Below are positions 1-13,500 of a DNA stretch of 64,000 nt, one piece after another. This DNA is from Akebia trifoliata (taxonomy: Eukaryota > Streptophyta > Magnoliopsida > Ranunculales > Lardizabalaceae): NCBI GenBank assembly GCA_017979445.1, contig CM030704.1, positions 17,963,658-18,027,657 on the forward strand, read 5' to 3'. Numbering within the stretch: the stretch's first letter is position 1; each line of letters starts with the position of its first letter. Position numbers and translations under genes: made by a program. Under the pieces are notes generated by a model. It saw nothing but the letters and a program-made list of their open reading frames with translations. It had not been told where the DNA came from and did no database searches.

Positions 1-457
1 TACTTCTGCAGTTTCCAAGCCAATGACAAGATCTCTCACTGAAACTAGACGAGCTTCATTGCCTTCAGTTGGCCCTAGAAATTCAAATCAAGCAAGCATT
101 TCAGACACAAAAAAGCTGTCTCCAGTTGCAAGAAGATCTAATATAAGCAAGCAAGATTCTGCCAGGAAGCCATCTGTTAGATCAACATTATTGGTTTCTG
201 CAACAAAGAGTGTTCCTTCTTCATCCCTGGACAGTAGTGGCAGCAGCAGTAGCATCTTGAAGAGGACTGGTTCTAAGATTTCTTCTCCATCTACTCGCTC
301 ACCTTCCATTGGCAGTGGTTCAAAGTTTGGGTCCTTGTCGTCATCGGTAGACAGGGGTTCTTCTTTTTCTGGTCGAAGGAAGGCATCAACTCCGGAAAGT
401 AGGGATTCTCGCTTCATTGTACTTCCTCAAGTGGAGGTCAAAGGTGGAGATGATGTG
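1..457 (+). CDS. AIR9: AIR9 exon 1 (partial): Ser-rich basic microtubule-binding region
   Basis: The reading frame (first full codon at base 2) is open from the left edge to the donor GT at 458, giving about 152 residues rich in Ser, Arg and Lys with repeated RRASLP-, SRS- and SSS-like stretches. In AIR9 this basic N-terminal part binds microtubules. The methionine at 23 is unlikely to be the true start because the frame is open before it. A CAG at 9-11 could be an acceptor, so I cannot tell whether this exon starts at that point or upstream. The last codons lead into the first LRR in exon 2 (phase 0). Confidence 0.85.
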
Positions 458-3400
458 GTACGTGTCTTAGTCAGCAAACTTTTTCCTATAGTGCAATATT
501 GTTTGATAAGATTTGGTATTCCATTTAAGCTTGAGTGGATTGGGTTTTTGTAATTCTATGTGTTTGAGGAGCAATTGAATTTGGCCTTCTTTTTCAGCTC
601 TCACCGTGGGACAAAAGTTGGTGTTTGACATGATAACTTGGGTGCCTAGTTTCAATTCTATATTTCCTATTTAGGAAATTTCTTTGAATTTTGTGGGGGA
701 CTTATGATAGGAAACATATTGCTAGGATTGATTATTTGGATAGGAAAATTGTATTCCAATGGGAGACTATTTGGGATATGTAGATGAGGATGTTGTTGAT
801 TTCAAAGTTCTATTTTCCCCCCCATGAGGGCTCTTGGTGGTGGTTCATGCTTGGGATAAGTAGGTTGATAATTATTAGCTAGTGCACTGGGAACATAGCA
901 TAGTTTTTTGTTTTTTTGGTGTTTATGATTGTGAGGCAAGACTAATTATTTTTCAGTTCATTACGAACTTGTTTGGTTTTTCTAATTTTAGTGTGCTTTT
1001 TAGGATTTATTCAGAATTTTTCTTCATTAATAAGAAGTTGACAATTTCATTTTTCTTTCTGTTTTTGATATCTAAAGACCTAGACTTAGTGGCAATAAGG
1101 ATGAAATTTGAGTTTTATACTAACTACGTTTTAATCAAGATGTCTTATATAGGATTTAATGATTGGAAGAGTTAGCAAATTTTCTTTAGCATATTTGGTT
1201 GTTTATCATAATAATCATTCTCAACATGGTTCAAAATTTCATTTCATTTTGGAAATGTCTCGGTGGAGCATTTTGGCTTTGGTTGAGACTAGAACGAAAT
1301 ATTCACATCGGAGCTTTGAATGTTTTGGATTGTTTTAGAATTAGAATGTCTTGTAATATTTCATTCAAGAGTATCTCACCAAATTGAAACATTGTCACGA
1401 GGAAAGATTTTAAACCTTGATTCTCAATGCAATATTTATCTAGAGTTTCTATTAGGGCATGCGTTTGTGAATGTTTCCTTACTTCAAGTCATTTTCAGCT
1501 TTCCTTTCACCCTTTTAGAGTTTTCCATGTTCCAAAGCACTCCTCACTAGTGCCATAATTGGTTTTCATTGTACATTATTGAACCATTTTAGGTTGACTT
1601 TCCTTTATTTTATCACATCTTATTTGGACTACTTCTAGACTTCTTTAAATGTGTTTATTTGTAATTGGGTCTTTTGTTTCTTTTTATTCATCCAATTCAA
1701 ACATTTTTGTAACTACTAAACTCATTTTATCAACATGTTTCTTGATGATCGACCATTGCGCTTTGTCTTGTAAAATTTTCCTTGCCACCAAACTCTAATT
1801 CTCTGGACATTATCTTCTTTATCTCTTCTTTTTATGGATAGTCAAAATAGATAACAAAACTTGTGGCTTTGGGTATTACTTAATACCCAAAGCAATACCC
1901 AAAGCAACAAGTTTGGAAAATATAATTGGACTAGAATCCTTTTATTTTTTGGAGGACATAGAATACAAATTAGGGAATTGCATTTAAAGGAGAAGCACCA
2001 TACAAATGATCCTTCCAAAAATTCATCCTATTCTTTCTTCCAACCTTAAAGGCGACCCTCTTATGAAAGTCCAATTATATTTTCGACATATGTCTTTCCC
2101 ACACACCACAATTGAAGGAAGATGACATCTCTTTACTTTCCCAACTGTAATTGTGTTCTCCATATTTTTCCTTAATCACTCTCGATCGCAAGCTTTTAGG
2201 ATTATTCCCAGACCTCCACAACCACTTCCCCAACAACGTTATACTCATGGAACTAAACTTTTTGAAACCTGACATCTTCCCTCTCAAGAGAGAAAACAAG
2301 AATCTTTGTTTACCCCCCTTTTCATTCCAAAGGAAGCCATGAATCATCAAGTTATCCAACTGTAACTTAACGCTCATAGGCATGGATAACAAGAGAGGAA
2401 TACATCGGAATAGGCATCTACCTTTCCAAGATTCCAGCTTTCCCCATACCCTTTCAATTACTGGACCCCATAATCTCTGTTTTTATAGGTGGCCTTGAGA
2501 GGAAGATCTAAGTAGTTCACTGGGAACGAGGCCACCTAAGAACCCAGACTCTTTGGTAGAGTTTGAAGGTTGGCTACAATGCCAACCCAAAAACCTTCCT
2601 CTTATTAAGATTAACTGATAAACCCAAGATCAAAACCAACAAGGAGACCATCAAAATACTAGATCTGACCTATATATGCGTCTAGGAAAATCAAGTTACT
2701 ATTCACAAACTGAATGTATGTCACTATTGGACAATCCTTATTAGTACAAAACTTCTTAGTGCACCATTCAACACCACCTTAGAAGTCATTTTTGTTTTTG
2801 TTTTGGTTGATAAGTATAAATTTTATTAAAAAAAGGAAAATGAGAAAAGGAGGCTAAGATAGCCCCCCTGATACATCAAAAAACAAAGAAAAAAGCAAAT
2901 AAAAAAAAAAAAATCAGAAACTATGCTTAGCAGAGCGCATCCCATTTGAATAAGAAATCCTCGAAAGATACCACAACAAACTTACTGCTCAGCTTGGACC
3001 AAAAGTAAAGAAAACCCAAAATCTCCAAAAAACATTGCTTAGGGAGTACTTTCCTTTCCCTGGAACACCCTGTTATTTCTCTCCTTCTTAATACCCCACC
3101 CAATCGCTGGAGGAAGAATAGTCCAGAGGTATCTTTTTTTGGCAAGAGAAAACATTGTATGTCCACCCTTCCAAGAGAGAAAAGAACGAATGAGGGAAAT
3201 CCAATCTACTTGGAAAAGACTTAAAAGGCGCATCCAATTTTCCCTCGAGAAAGAGCAATGAATTAGAATGTGATTTACAGATTCCCCATCTCTCTTACAA
3301 AGGAAACAAAAGTTTGAGCACATCCACCCTCAAACAATCAAATTATCCAAGGTTAAGATCCTCCTAGGGAGGCAAGCCACAAGAAGGAAACCTTGGATGG

Positions 3401-6400
3401 TACAATGACAAACCATAAAATAGATTCTGAGAAAGACCGAACAAAAGAAGGGAGTAGGATTTATAAAAAGATTGAATGGAAAATCTCTTATCCTTAACCC
3501 TGGTCCATTCTCTTCTGTCCTGAACATTCTCCCAGACTTGGTGAGAATTTAGGAGATCTAGACTCTACAACAATATTGAATTGGAAAGGAGATAAAAGAA
3601 CTCCTTGCTTGAGCCCTTTGGAACTCCTAAAGCATCCAACAAGATTCCCATTCACTAAGGGCCCTCTTATCTTACTTGCCTTCACCAATTTCCCCCAAAA
3701 ATGGGTTATTATATAGCTTCAATATTGGCTACTATTGTTTGAGTCCGGATGAGTTCTGTGATACCCCCCCCTTCTTTTTGTCTTAATCTTTGCTCTATCA
3801 TTCTCACCTAAGTATATTTTACTGGCTCTGTTGATAAATATTAAGTATTCTTATTATCATTATTCTTTTTTGTATTTTTTTGTTTTAGATTCAAATATGC
3901 AGTTAATGAGGTGGAGAAGAATTCTCATAGGATATTATATCTTTCTATACAAGTATTCCTTTTTCGTAATTTTCATTGCATCTGATTGTTTTACTCATTG
4001 TTGTAGAGGCTGGATCTTAGAGGTCACAGAGTTCGCAGTCTCAATGCCAGTGGGTTAAATTTGTCACCCAATTTAGAGGTAAAGTGATTTTCTTTCTGAA
4101 AGCACTGTTATTTGCATCAGTACATCATATGAAAAAAAGGTTTGTGCAAGTCATATAAGGTGTCTTTTGAAAATGTAGTAGTTTAGGGAATCTAGAAATT
4201 TGTTAAACCAAGCATTTAAGGTGATTCATAAGCTATAATTCATATCTAAACTCATAACAGAAGCATCACATATGCAGTGGTGTCATAATCTGTAAAAGTT
4301 CATTCTTTCATCATTTTGGACAATTTTGCCGGAGAAATTTCTCTCTGAATTGATATAGGACACATCATAGACACTTGTGAGACTCTAGTATTCTTTGGAG
4401 TTTTACTACCATCAAAGTCTTCATTGATACTTTTAAGAATGTTAATTGAAGTTGGCTTATTTTATAATCCATACATAAAGAGCCTGTAGCTAGGGCATGT
4501 TGCAAATAATGTTTTGCATAGTCATATTTTGTCATATTGAAGCTGCAGCATGATAGAGGAGGGGCTGTGTGCTCATCTGTGAACATAAATGATATGATCC
4601 TGCTTTGTTGGCGATGAAAGAGGATTTGCTGAAATAGGTAAAGTAAGAGGAAGCATATAAAATGAGGAACTCGTTCAAAATGGGTAACATCCATAAAAGT
4701 GAAGAAACAAACGAGACGTCATAGCATCTGTAGCCCTTGAACATATTGAAATAGCCAATAGAGAAACACTGAATGGCTTTATCATCTAATTTATCACGAT
4801 TAGGATGATGGTCCTATACAAAATAGGTACACAACTTAACTTGAGGCTCAATAGGAAACAAAGGATCTTTATGACAGATAAGTTGTTAGGGAGTATGACC
4901 TTCTAAAATAAGGCAAGGGTTTCAATTAATTAGCAAAGAAGAAAGAAGCCATGCCATTGATCAATAGGACTTAGCCATATGCATGTCCCATAGTAAAGTT
5001 CTAGTCACACCAAGGAGGTGCCTATTCTTACACTCTGCCACACCATTTTGGTAAGGAGTGTAAGGATAGGAAAGCTGATGAACCGTACTTTGGTTCTAGA
5101 GGTATTGAAAAAAGAGAGTGAGAGTAGTACTGATCACCATGATTAGAAGGACTTGAGAAGGACACCATGCTGAGTATGTACCATAGATAGAAATTCCTGA
5201 AACTTGGAAAAACCTCATCTTTAGTTTTTTGAAGATGAACCTAAGTAGAGAAGAATTTTAGAAGGGGAAAAATTACAAGTCTCATAATGAGAGCTTGATA
5301 TATATTTATAATCCATTATAATAGAATGGACATAAATGCCCTTACATAGAAATAATATAAATAAACTAATGAAAATAAAACTAGAACTAACTATCTTAGT
5401 ATTTCCAATACTCCTCCTCAAGCTGGGGCAAATATATCAACTAGGCCCAGCTTGGCAAGATGAGAGTTTGTGACAGAAGATCCAACAGACTTTGTAAGCA
5501 TATCGGCCAGTTGATCTGAAGAAGGAACAAAGATTGTCTTAAGTACACCAGATCGAACTTTCTCCTTGAGAAAGTGAACATCAACCTCGATGTGCTTAGT
5601 CCTTTCGTGGAGAATTGAGTCAGATGTAAGCATGATAGCAGACTTGTTGTCACAGACCAGCGAGGAGGAACCATCAGTAGGAAATCCTAACTCTGTTAGC
5701 AAATATCGAAGCCAAAGAAGTTCACATGTGCCAAGGGCCATAGCACGATACTCCGCTTCAGTAGAGGAACGAGAAATTACACTCTGTTTCTTACTTTTCC
5801 ACGAAATAAGATTACCACCATAGAAGGTACAAAAATCAGATGTAGATCTCCTATCGAGAACCCGCATAATCAGCATCAGTGAAACATGACAGATGTGGCT
5901 GAGTAGTAGATGAATAAAATAAGCCTAGACCAGGACGAGACTTCAAGTAGCGAAGAATACGATACACGGCATCAAGATGAGAGGTACGCGGAGCATGCAT
6001 AAACTGACTGACTACACTAACTGCGAAGGTTAAATCCGGTCTAGTGTTAGTCAGATAAATCAAACGGCCTATGAGTCTCTGGTAAGATGAAGGATTAAAT
6101 AAAAGTTCCCCAGATTCAGCATGAAGACGATGATTCTGATCCAGTGGGGTAGAGGCAGGACGACAACCAAGCATACCAGTGTCCTAAAGAAGATCCAATG
6201 TGTATTTAGGTTGAGATAACGAAATACCATGCCGTGAACGGGCTACCTCTAATCCTAAAAAGTACTTGAGGGGACCTAAGTCTTTAACCTCAAAGGTACT
6301 ACCCAACTGCCTCTTAACTCTGTCAATCCACTGTGTATCATTTCCAGTTATTATAATATCATTCACATAAACCAAGACAATGGTATTGCGGCCATCTATT

Positions 6401-9400
6401 CCTCGTCGAGTAAAGCAAGTATGGTCAGAGTGGCATCTGAAAAATCCCATAGATAGAATGACCTTAGAGAAACATTGGAACCAAGCTCGCGGAGATTGCT
6501 TTAGGCCATACAGAGATTTGAGGAGGCGACATACTTTCCCAGAATACTTCCCCTGAAGACGAAACCCAGGAGGGGGGTCTATATAAATAACCTCTGTTAG
6601 ATCACCATTTAGAAAGGCATTCTTCACATCAAGCTGGTGAAGAGGCCATGAACGACAGGCCGCTAAAGAGATAAGTAACCGGACAGTAGACAGTTTGGCT
6701 ACAAGGGCAAATGTGGCTCCAAAGTCCTTTTCCGGAGTCTGCGTAAATCCCTTAGCGACAAGTCGAGTCTTGTAGCGATCAGCAATACCATCTGCGAGAT
6801 ACTTGACTGTGAAAACCCATTTACAACCAACAGTCCGCTCCCTAGAAGGAAGTGAAACAAGATCCCAGGTGTGGTTCTTCTGCAATGCATCCATCTCAGT
6901 AGTCATAGCTCTACTCCACATACGATCACGTAAAGCTTCAGATATAGACCGAGGAACCCGAATAGAGTCTGTGGTGGCAAGATAGGTTCGATAGGAAGGA
7001 GAAAGACCCTGATAAGAAACAAACTGGGCGATAGGGTGATCAGTAACACACCCTCGCTTACCTTTGCGAAGTGCAATAGGTAAGTGAGAGTTAGAAATAG
7101 AAGGAGTAGGCGTAAATGTAGAAGCGGATATATCTGAGTCCAAGGAGGAGGTTGGTAAAGTTTGAGAGGGGGGAGGGCGACGAGAGTAAACTTGCAGCGG
7201 CGGCGGCGAAGATGAAGATGGAGAGAAAATTGGAGAGGGTAGCACTATTGGAGAAGAATCCTGCAAAGTAGAAGAGTCCTGCAAAGAAGATGAAGTACGA
7301 AAATATGGAACATTTTCCAAAAAAGTAACATCCAGGGAATGAATAATACAATGAGAGAGGGGATCATAGCAGCGATACCCCTTTGACATGGAAGAGTAAC
7401 CTAAGAAGACACAACGGGTAGCCTTGTCATCTAGTTTGGTTTGATGAGGAGTTCTATTCTGAACAAAGCAAGTACACCCAAAAACTCTAGGTGTAATAGG
7501 GAAGAGAGTGCTATCAGGTCGAAGAACATGAAGAGGCACCCGTCCTCCTAAAGTGTGACTTGAAACATGATTCAGGAGGAAAGCAGCAGTAAGAATTGTC
7601 ATATTCCAATATGACTTGGGGACATGCATCCCTCGCAGGAGGCAACGAACGGTGTTCATGAGGTGGCGATTCTTACGTTCCGCCACCCCGTTTTGCTTAG
7701 GAGTGTATGGACAAGTTAACTTATGAAGCATACCATGCTCATGGAGATGGGAGCGAATTCTAGCAGAAATATATTTTCCGCCATTATCTGTTCTAAGAGT
7801 TTTGACGGTAATGTTGTATTGAATTTGAATCATTTTAAGGAAATTAACAAAAATAGGTAGTACCTCAGAGCGAGAACGCATTAAATAAGCCCAAGTACAA
7901 CGAGAATAGTCATCAATAAAAGTAACATAATATCTATGACCATTAAAAGCAGTAATAGGGGAATGCCCCCACACATCAGAATGAACTAAATCAAAAATAG
8001 CATTAACTCTATGCATGCGAGTAATATAAGAAGTACGAGTGTGTTAGAAAGCTCACACACAGAGCACTGAAATTTATGTCCATTACAAGATTGTTTTAAA
8101 GTAGGAAATAATGAACATAAGTGCTGAAAATGAGCATGTCCTAAGCGAGCATGCCATAAGTCTAAAGTCTTAAAAGAAAAAGTATGAGTTCCAGTGAGTG
8201 GGAGCACGGAAGTGGGGACATCAATGGGTGGAGCGTCAAACAGGTACAACCTATCCCTCTCATATCCCTTGCCAAAAGTCCTCCTCGAAGTCAGGTCTTG
8301 AAAGACGCAGTGAGTAGGAAAAAACGTTACAGAACAATTAAGCGTTTTTGTAATGCTACTCACAGACATAAGGTTAAGAGATAAGTGTGGAACATGGAGA
8401 ACAGAATCATGAGGAAAACCAGGGGATAGGGATATAGTACCCTTACTGTGAACAAGGGTAAGAGACCCATTAGCAAGGCGAACCTCCTTATGAGTAGTAG
8501 GAAAAATAGAAGAAATAAAATGAGTGGACTCATCGGTCATGTGATCAGAGGCACCAGAATCAATGACCCAGGTCAGAGGAGCAGAGCCAGACTGAGTGGT
8601 ATGAAATGCAGAAGAAGTACCTGGAGGAGTGATAACAGATGCGACTGTCGAGGATGAGGGAGTCTGAGCCTGGAGCTGATCTCGTACAATAGCTGAAATC
8701 TGTGTTTGAAGATGTGGCAAATCAATAGTACCAAGAGAAGCATGATCAACTGAGGTAGATTCCACAATAGTAGCACGGGGCTGACCCCCATAAGATCTCA
8801 ACAGGTGGGGATAGAGCTGAAAGCAACGGGCCTTTTCATGATCAATTTTCCCACAATGACTACACGTAAGGCCACTTCCTTTACCACGCCCACGGCTCCC
8901 ACGGCCTCGATTTCTAGATCCTTGAGTACGGGAGTTAGAAAAATCCGAATTGGCCGCAAGAGCCATCTAATCTGTATCAGGAGCAGAGATAATGACAGAA
9001 GACTGAGTCTGAGAGGCAACAACACGACGACGATGCTCATCGCTATCAATAGTCGCGAATGTCTCAAATAAGGAAGGTAGAGGAGTGGTATTAAGGATTT
9101 GGGTCCGTAGTGCCTTAAACTCAGGGCGTAAACCCATGAGGAACTGGGATGTTTGATGTCGTATTTTTCACAGCGCAAATATCTATTGCAGCATGTGAAG
9201 GGTCAATAAATTCTTTATTGCAACATGCGATTAAAAAAACATGAATCAAAGAAGAAAAGAGCCCCCAGAGGGGAGAGAGATCGTATTAGGTTTTTTTTTC
9301 TTTTCTTTGAGCTCTGATACCAAGAAGAATTTTAGAAGAGGAAAAATTACAAGTCTCATAACGAGAGCTTGATATATATTTATAATCTATAATAATAGAA

Positions 9401-10513
9401 TGGACGTTAATGCCCTTACATAGAAAGAATATAAATAAACTAATGAAAATAAAATTAGAACTAACTATCCTAGTATTTCCAATAAGTAGCTTGAGAGTAA
9501 TCTATAAATGTAAGAAAATCATCAAAACCAATGTTATCCTCATTTGCATTATCATTATATTACGCTTTATTAGTAAAATGGTTACCATCATTTTCATCAA
9601 GGTCATATCCTCTTACTAGTGCAAAAAAGTCATCTTTCGTTTTTCCTTATTTAATAGTAAATATCGTGAAGTTTGTGATTTAATTGCGTAATTTGCAAAA
9701 ACCGTGTCTTATTTGAAAAAGTCATGATTAAATTGGAGAAGGTAAAAGTCATGATTTAATTGCGACTTTTTCAATAAGTAGGAGAATTTGGTGATTATGA
9801 GTATGAGCATGTAATGCTTACGACAATGTTCTTGTCCTCTGCCTCCTCTACGACCTAGGTTATTCCCTCTTCCACGACTTGCAGGAGAAGGACGAGAATC
9901 ATTAGTAAAGGATGCATGCTCCTACTATATAGGAGAAGACATAGTCATAATAGATTTTCATTGCTCCTCAACAAATAAGATGCCATAAATAGTGTTGGAT
10001 CCATTTCAATTCACCTTTTTCAAATATTTGGACTACATTTTTTTTTCCTGTAGTTGATCTTTGCTTTAGCTGGCCCCAAGGTTTAAATCTCATTTCGATA
10101 CTCAATCTTAGTCAAGAGAGAAATTGAAATTATCTCGGTCAAAATTTTTTGAGACATTCTCAAAACATTCAAGGTTTAGAGGGAATGTTTCGTTATGGTC
10201 TCAGTCGAAATTGGACAGTTTCGTTGAAACATTTCGAAATGTCTCGATACTTTGACCCATGAGTAGCTCTGTAATGTTTTCAATGGTAGAGGTAGGATCT
10301 TATGGAGTAACTTGCCAATTACCATTTGCAAATTGTTGGGGAATTAAGAAATAGAGGAATGCTAGAGCTTTCGAGAGCAAATTAAAGGAGCTTCATAATA
10401 TGGTATTAGATGTCAAGGCTTTCCTCTTTTGTGGTCTAATTTGCATGAATTGAAAGGGAAATTTTGGTAAGCGGATTTTCCTTTAGTAGTTCGTTTTTAG
10501 ATTGATTCTTTAA

Positions 10514-10567
<54 letters not shown>

Positions 10568-13500
10568 GCCTAGTACGTCTTCTCTTTCATATATATATAT
10601 ATATATATATAGGAGCCTTGTACGTCTTCTCTTTCATCTTTTGGGTGGGTTTGTCTGTTCTAAGAGTTTTAAGGGAGACCAATGGGTCTGTCATATATAT
10701 ATGAGTCTAGTTTGTCTTCTCTTTCAACTTTTGGGTGGGTTTGTATGATTTAAGAGTTTTAAGGCAGATAAATGGGTCATCTCTTCCTCTATCTGATATG
10801 GTGTCACAGCCCAAAATCCTAACATGCATCCCCGTGATTAAGTATTAGAATATCGAGGTGTGAGATACTTCCCATATAGTGATGAACACATATAACTCAA
10901 TGATTTCAGACAATGATACCATATACTGCAGCTGAAGCATAACTAAAAGACAATGCATAAACAAAACAACAATTCTAACTTACAACTCCCATTATTTATA
11001 TATAATAGAAAGAAATATTGGCACATTCTGTCAAGAGTATGCTAACATGCTCTCTCAACATGAACCAACTACTCTATCTACAAATGCTCACAACACACAA
11101 ACCTACTGATCCTGCTACTACAATAATCCTAAAGCTGATTATCTATCACTGGAACTAAAACTGAGGTGAATGGTAGGTTGAATAAAAGGGAAGTTACCCA
11201 GTAGGAAAGGTTTCAACATATAGTTAAGTATTCAGGAAAAACAACTAACACATTTTAACATATGCATTTTCAACATTTAAAACAACAATTAAACAGATGC
11301 TAATTAATTTCAACATAAACAATCTAAATTAGCAGATAACTATGCTTTTAAACTCATTAACATGCATCTATATATACATCCAACTGATAGGGTAACAATA
11401 GGAGTATTAACGAAATTCAAGAGTCACGCGTACTACGTGTGAACTCGTTGATTCCATCTATACTCTTTTCATACATCTATCTTTACAGACCAAGTTTTCT
11501 ATCAAAGATAGCAAGGAACATCCCAAATTTTAGGTGTGATGTTATTCTCCAGGGTATTTCATACTATCAAGGAGAACGGACGCCTCAACTGTCATCCTAA
11601 ACTAGTTGCCAATCTAGATCAACAAGCTAATCTTTATGGGCTTTCTTAAACACTTTGCTAGGTCACATTTACATATAAATTATTGAACACCCTTTTTGTT
11701 CTTTTTTTCAAGTCACAAACACATCCATTTTTATTCTCAAGTCAAAATCCATGTTTTCCTTTTTCAAATCCATATGACCCGAAAAATGTGAAATAATAAA
11801 AATAAATGAAACATCCATCACCCATTTCCGTACCAACACAGAGTAAATAAACCCTTCACGCTAATACGAGTATAAATAGCATCCCTTGCGCCAAGATGAG
11901 TATAAATAACATCCCTCGCACCAACACGAGTAGTAAATAAATCCCGCACCCCAACAAGAGTATAAATAGCATCTGTCACACCAACACGAGTATAAATAAC
12001 TCATGGTCACTCACGTACCACACACATTACATTGGAAACTTTATTTCTATTTCAATCTCTATTGTGCATCTTTGATGCCTACCTACTCAAAAACCAAATC
12101 AAATGACTTCTACAAGTCATTTTGTGATAAATCATAGTTATGTTACATGTACAATATAAAACATTTTCAAAGAGAATTTTGAAGTTTTGATAGCCAAAAA
12201 ATCATTTTTCAATTTTTTTTTTCCCTTCAATTAGCTGAGGAACAAAATTCTAATTTACACGTTTTCTGCAAAAAGAAACTGAAGGGAGCATCGGTTAGTC
12301 GAATGTGTGAAAATCCATTTTCCAAAACTCGATTTCCACTTCAAAAGCTTCAAAAATCTTCCATCCAAAACCCTACACATACGTGCATGATTTACAAAAT
12401 AATCATATTTTAACATATGTGAACATTTCTAAAGTATTTTCTCTAAACACATAACCATATGGAGAAATCAGAAGTTTCCTACCTCTTTGGATTCAAATTC
12501 CTAACTTTTAAACTCGACGTCCTGAATCTTTATTCAACTAGTCCCAGTTTTTGATTCCCTTTCTAAAGATATCAAAACCTAAATAAAAATCAATAGACAA
12601 TCAGGTTTTATATTCAACTTCCCTTGGTAGGTTTGACACAAAATGAACATGAACTAGCTCTTTATAAACATATATATTCTTAAATATCTTTTGTGTCAAC
12701 TAACTTAAACTATCCAATCAAGATCACGCAAACTATGTTTCTCAACAGTTCTAAACCAACTAACAATACCTGGTTGACTAAAAAAACTATCCCATCACAA
12801 CTTTGAATGATAATCAACAAATTTCATAAAATTTATTCCTTAATACGTAATAAAATTTTCAGGGCACTACATATAGGTTTTGTGTAATTTCTTTTGGGTG
12901 TAGTTAAACTTGTTTATACATCAAGATAAGAACAAAAGAAGAAAAAGAAAAATGATTTCAAGATTGAAAGAGGACATATTTTCTTCTAACGCCCTTGATA
13001 AAGTTTAATTTATATCATAGTTCTTCAATAACCTTAAACTAATACTCTTCTGTTGCAGTTTGTTTATCTCAGGGACAATCTCTTATCGTCCGTGGAGGGA
13101 ATTGAGATCTTGAAGCGTGTAAAGGTTTGTTTTTATAATTCTAGTATCGTAAAATATGTATGTTTTTTAACATAGTTCCTTCCATATATTAAGGTGTGTT
13201 TGTTAATGGAAGCTAGTCTATTCTAGATTAGGATAAAATTTCTCAGGATTCACCCTTTATATGAATAAAGTTCCAAAGCTCACAAACTTGTGGCCGTTAC
13301 AAAAAATTCTACAACTCATGAAAACCATTTTCTCAATATATATATATGTTGTGAATTTTATTCCAAAACCAGGAATTTTTTTTGACATCTAATAACAACT
13401 AATACCATCTAATGCCTATGCAATACAAAAAGGGGAAAAAGAAAAATACAAACATCTTCAATTTCACATCTATACTTTGAGGTTGTGCCCAGTTGATATG

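Larger units (their letters stand above)
5249..9484 (-). mobile_element. Copia LTR retrotransposon, inactive, nested
   Basis: Full outline on the minus strand: 162-bp LTRs at 9323-9484 (5') and 5249-5410 (3'), about nine mismatches between them by eye; primer-binding site TGGTATCAGAGC just inside the 5' LTR (9311-9322); polypurine tract TTGAGGAGGAG next to the 3' LTR; 5-bp target duplication AGTAG at 5244-5248 and 9485-9489. Coding: gag zinc knuckle, protease, integrase, RT, RNase H, with several breaks. Only about 145 bp separate the PBS region from readable gag, so most of gag is missing. The LTR starts TATTGG rather than TGTTGG in both copies. Confidence 0.92.

Noticed and set aside
23..553. 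Methionine at 23 as the AIR9 start codon
   Set aside because: The frame is open upstream to base 2 and AIR9 has more Ser-rich basic residues before this point, so the true start lies outside the window.
2786..3710. Antisense protein-coding gene in intron 1
   Set aside because: The Cys-His pattern and tail are those of an L1 LINE, and frames are broken.
11832..12000. CRISPR-like array of ~30-bp repeats
   Set aside because: The units are contiguous without unique spacers and the DNA is plant nuclear, so it is a tandem repeat in an LTR.
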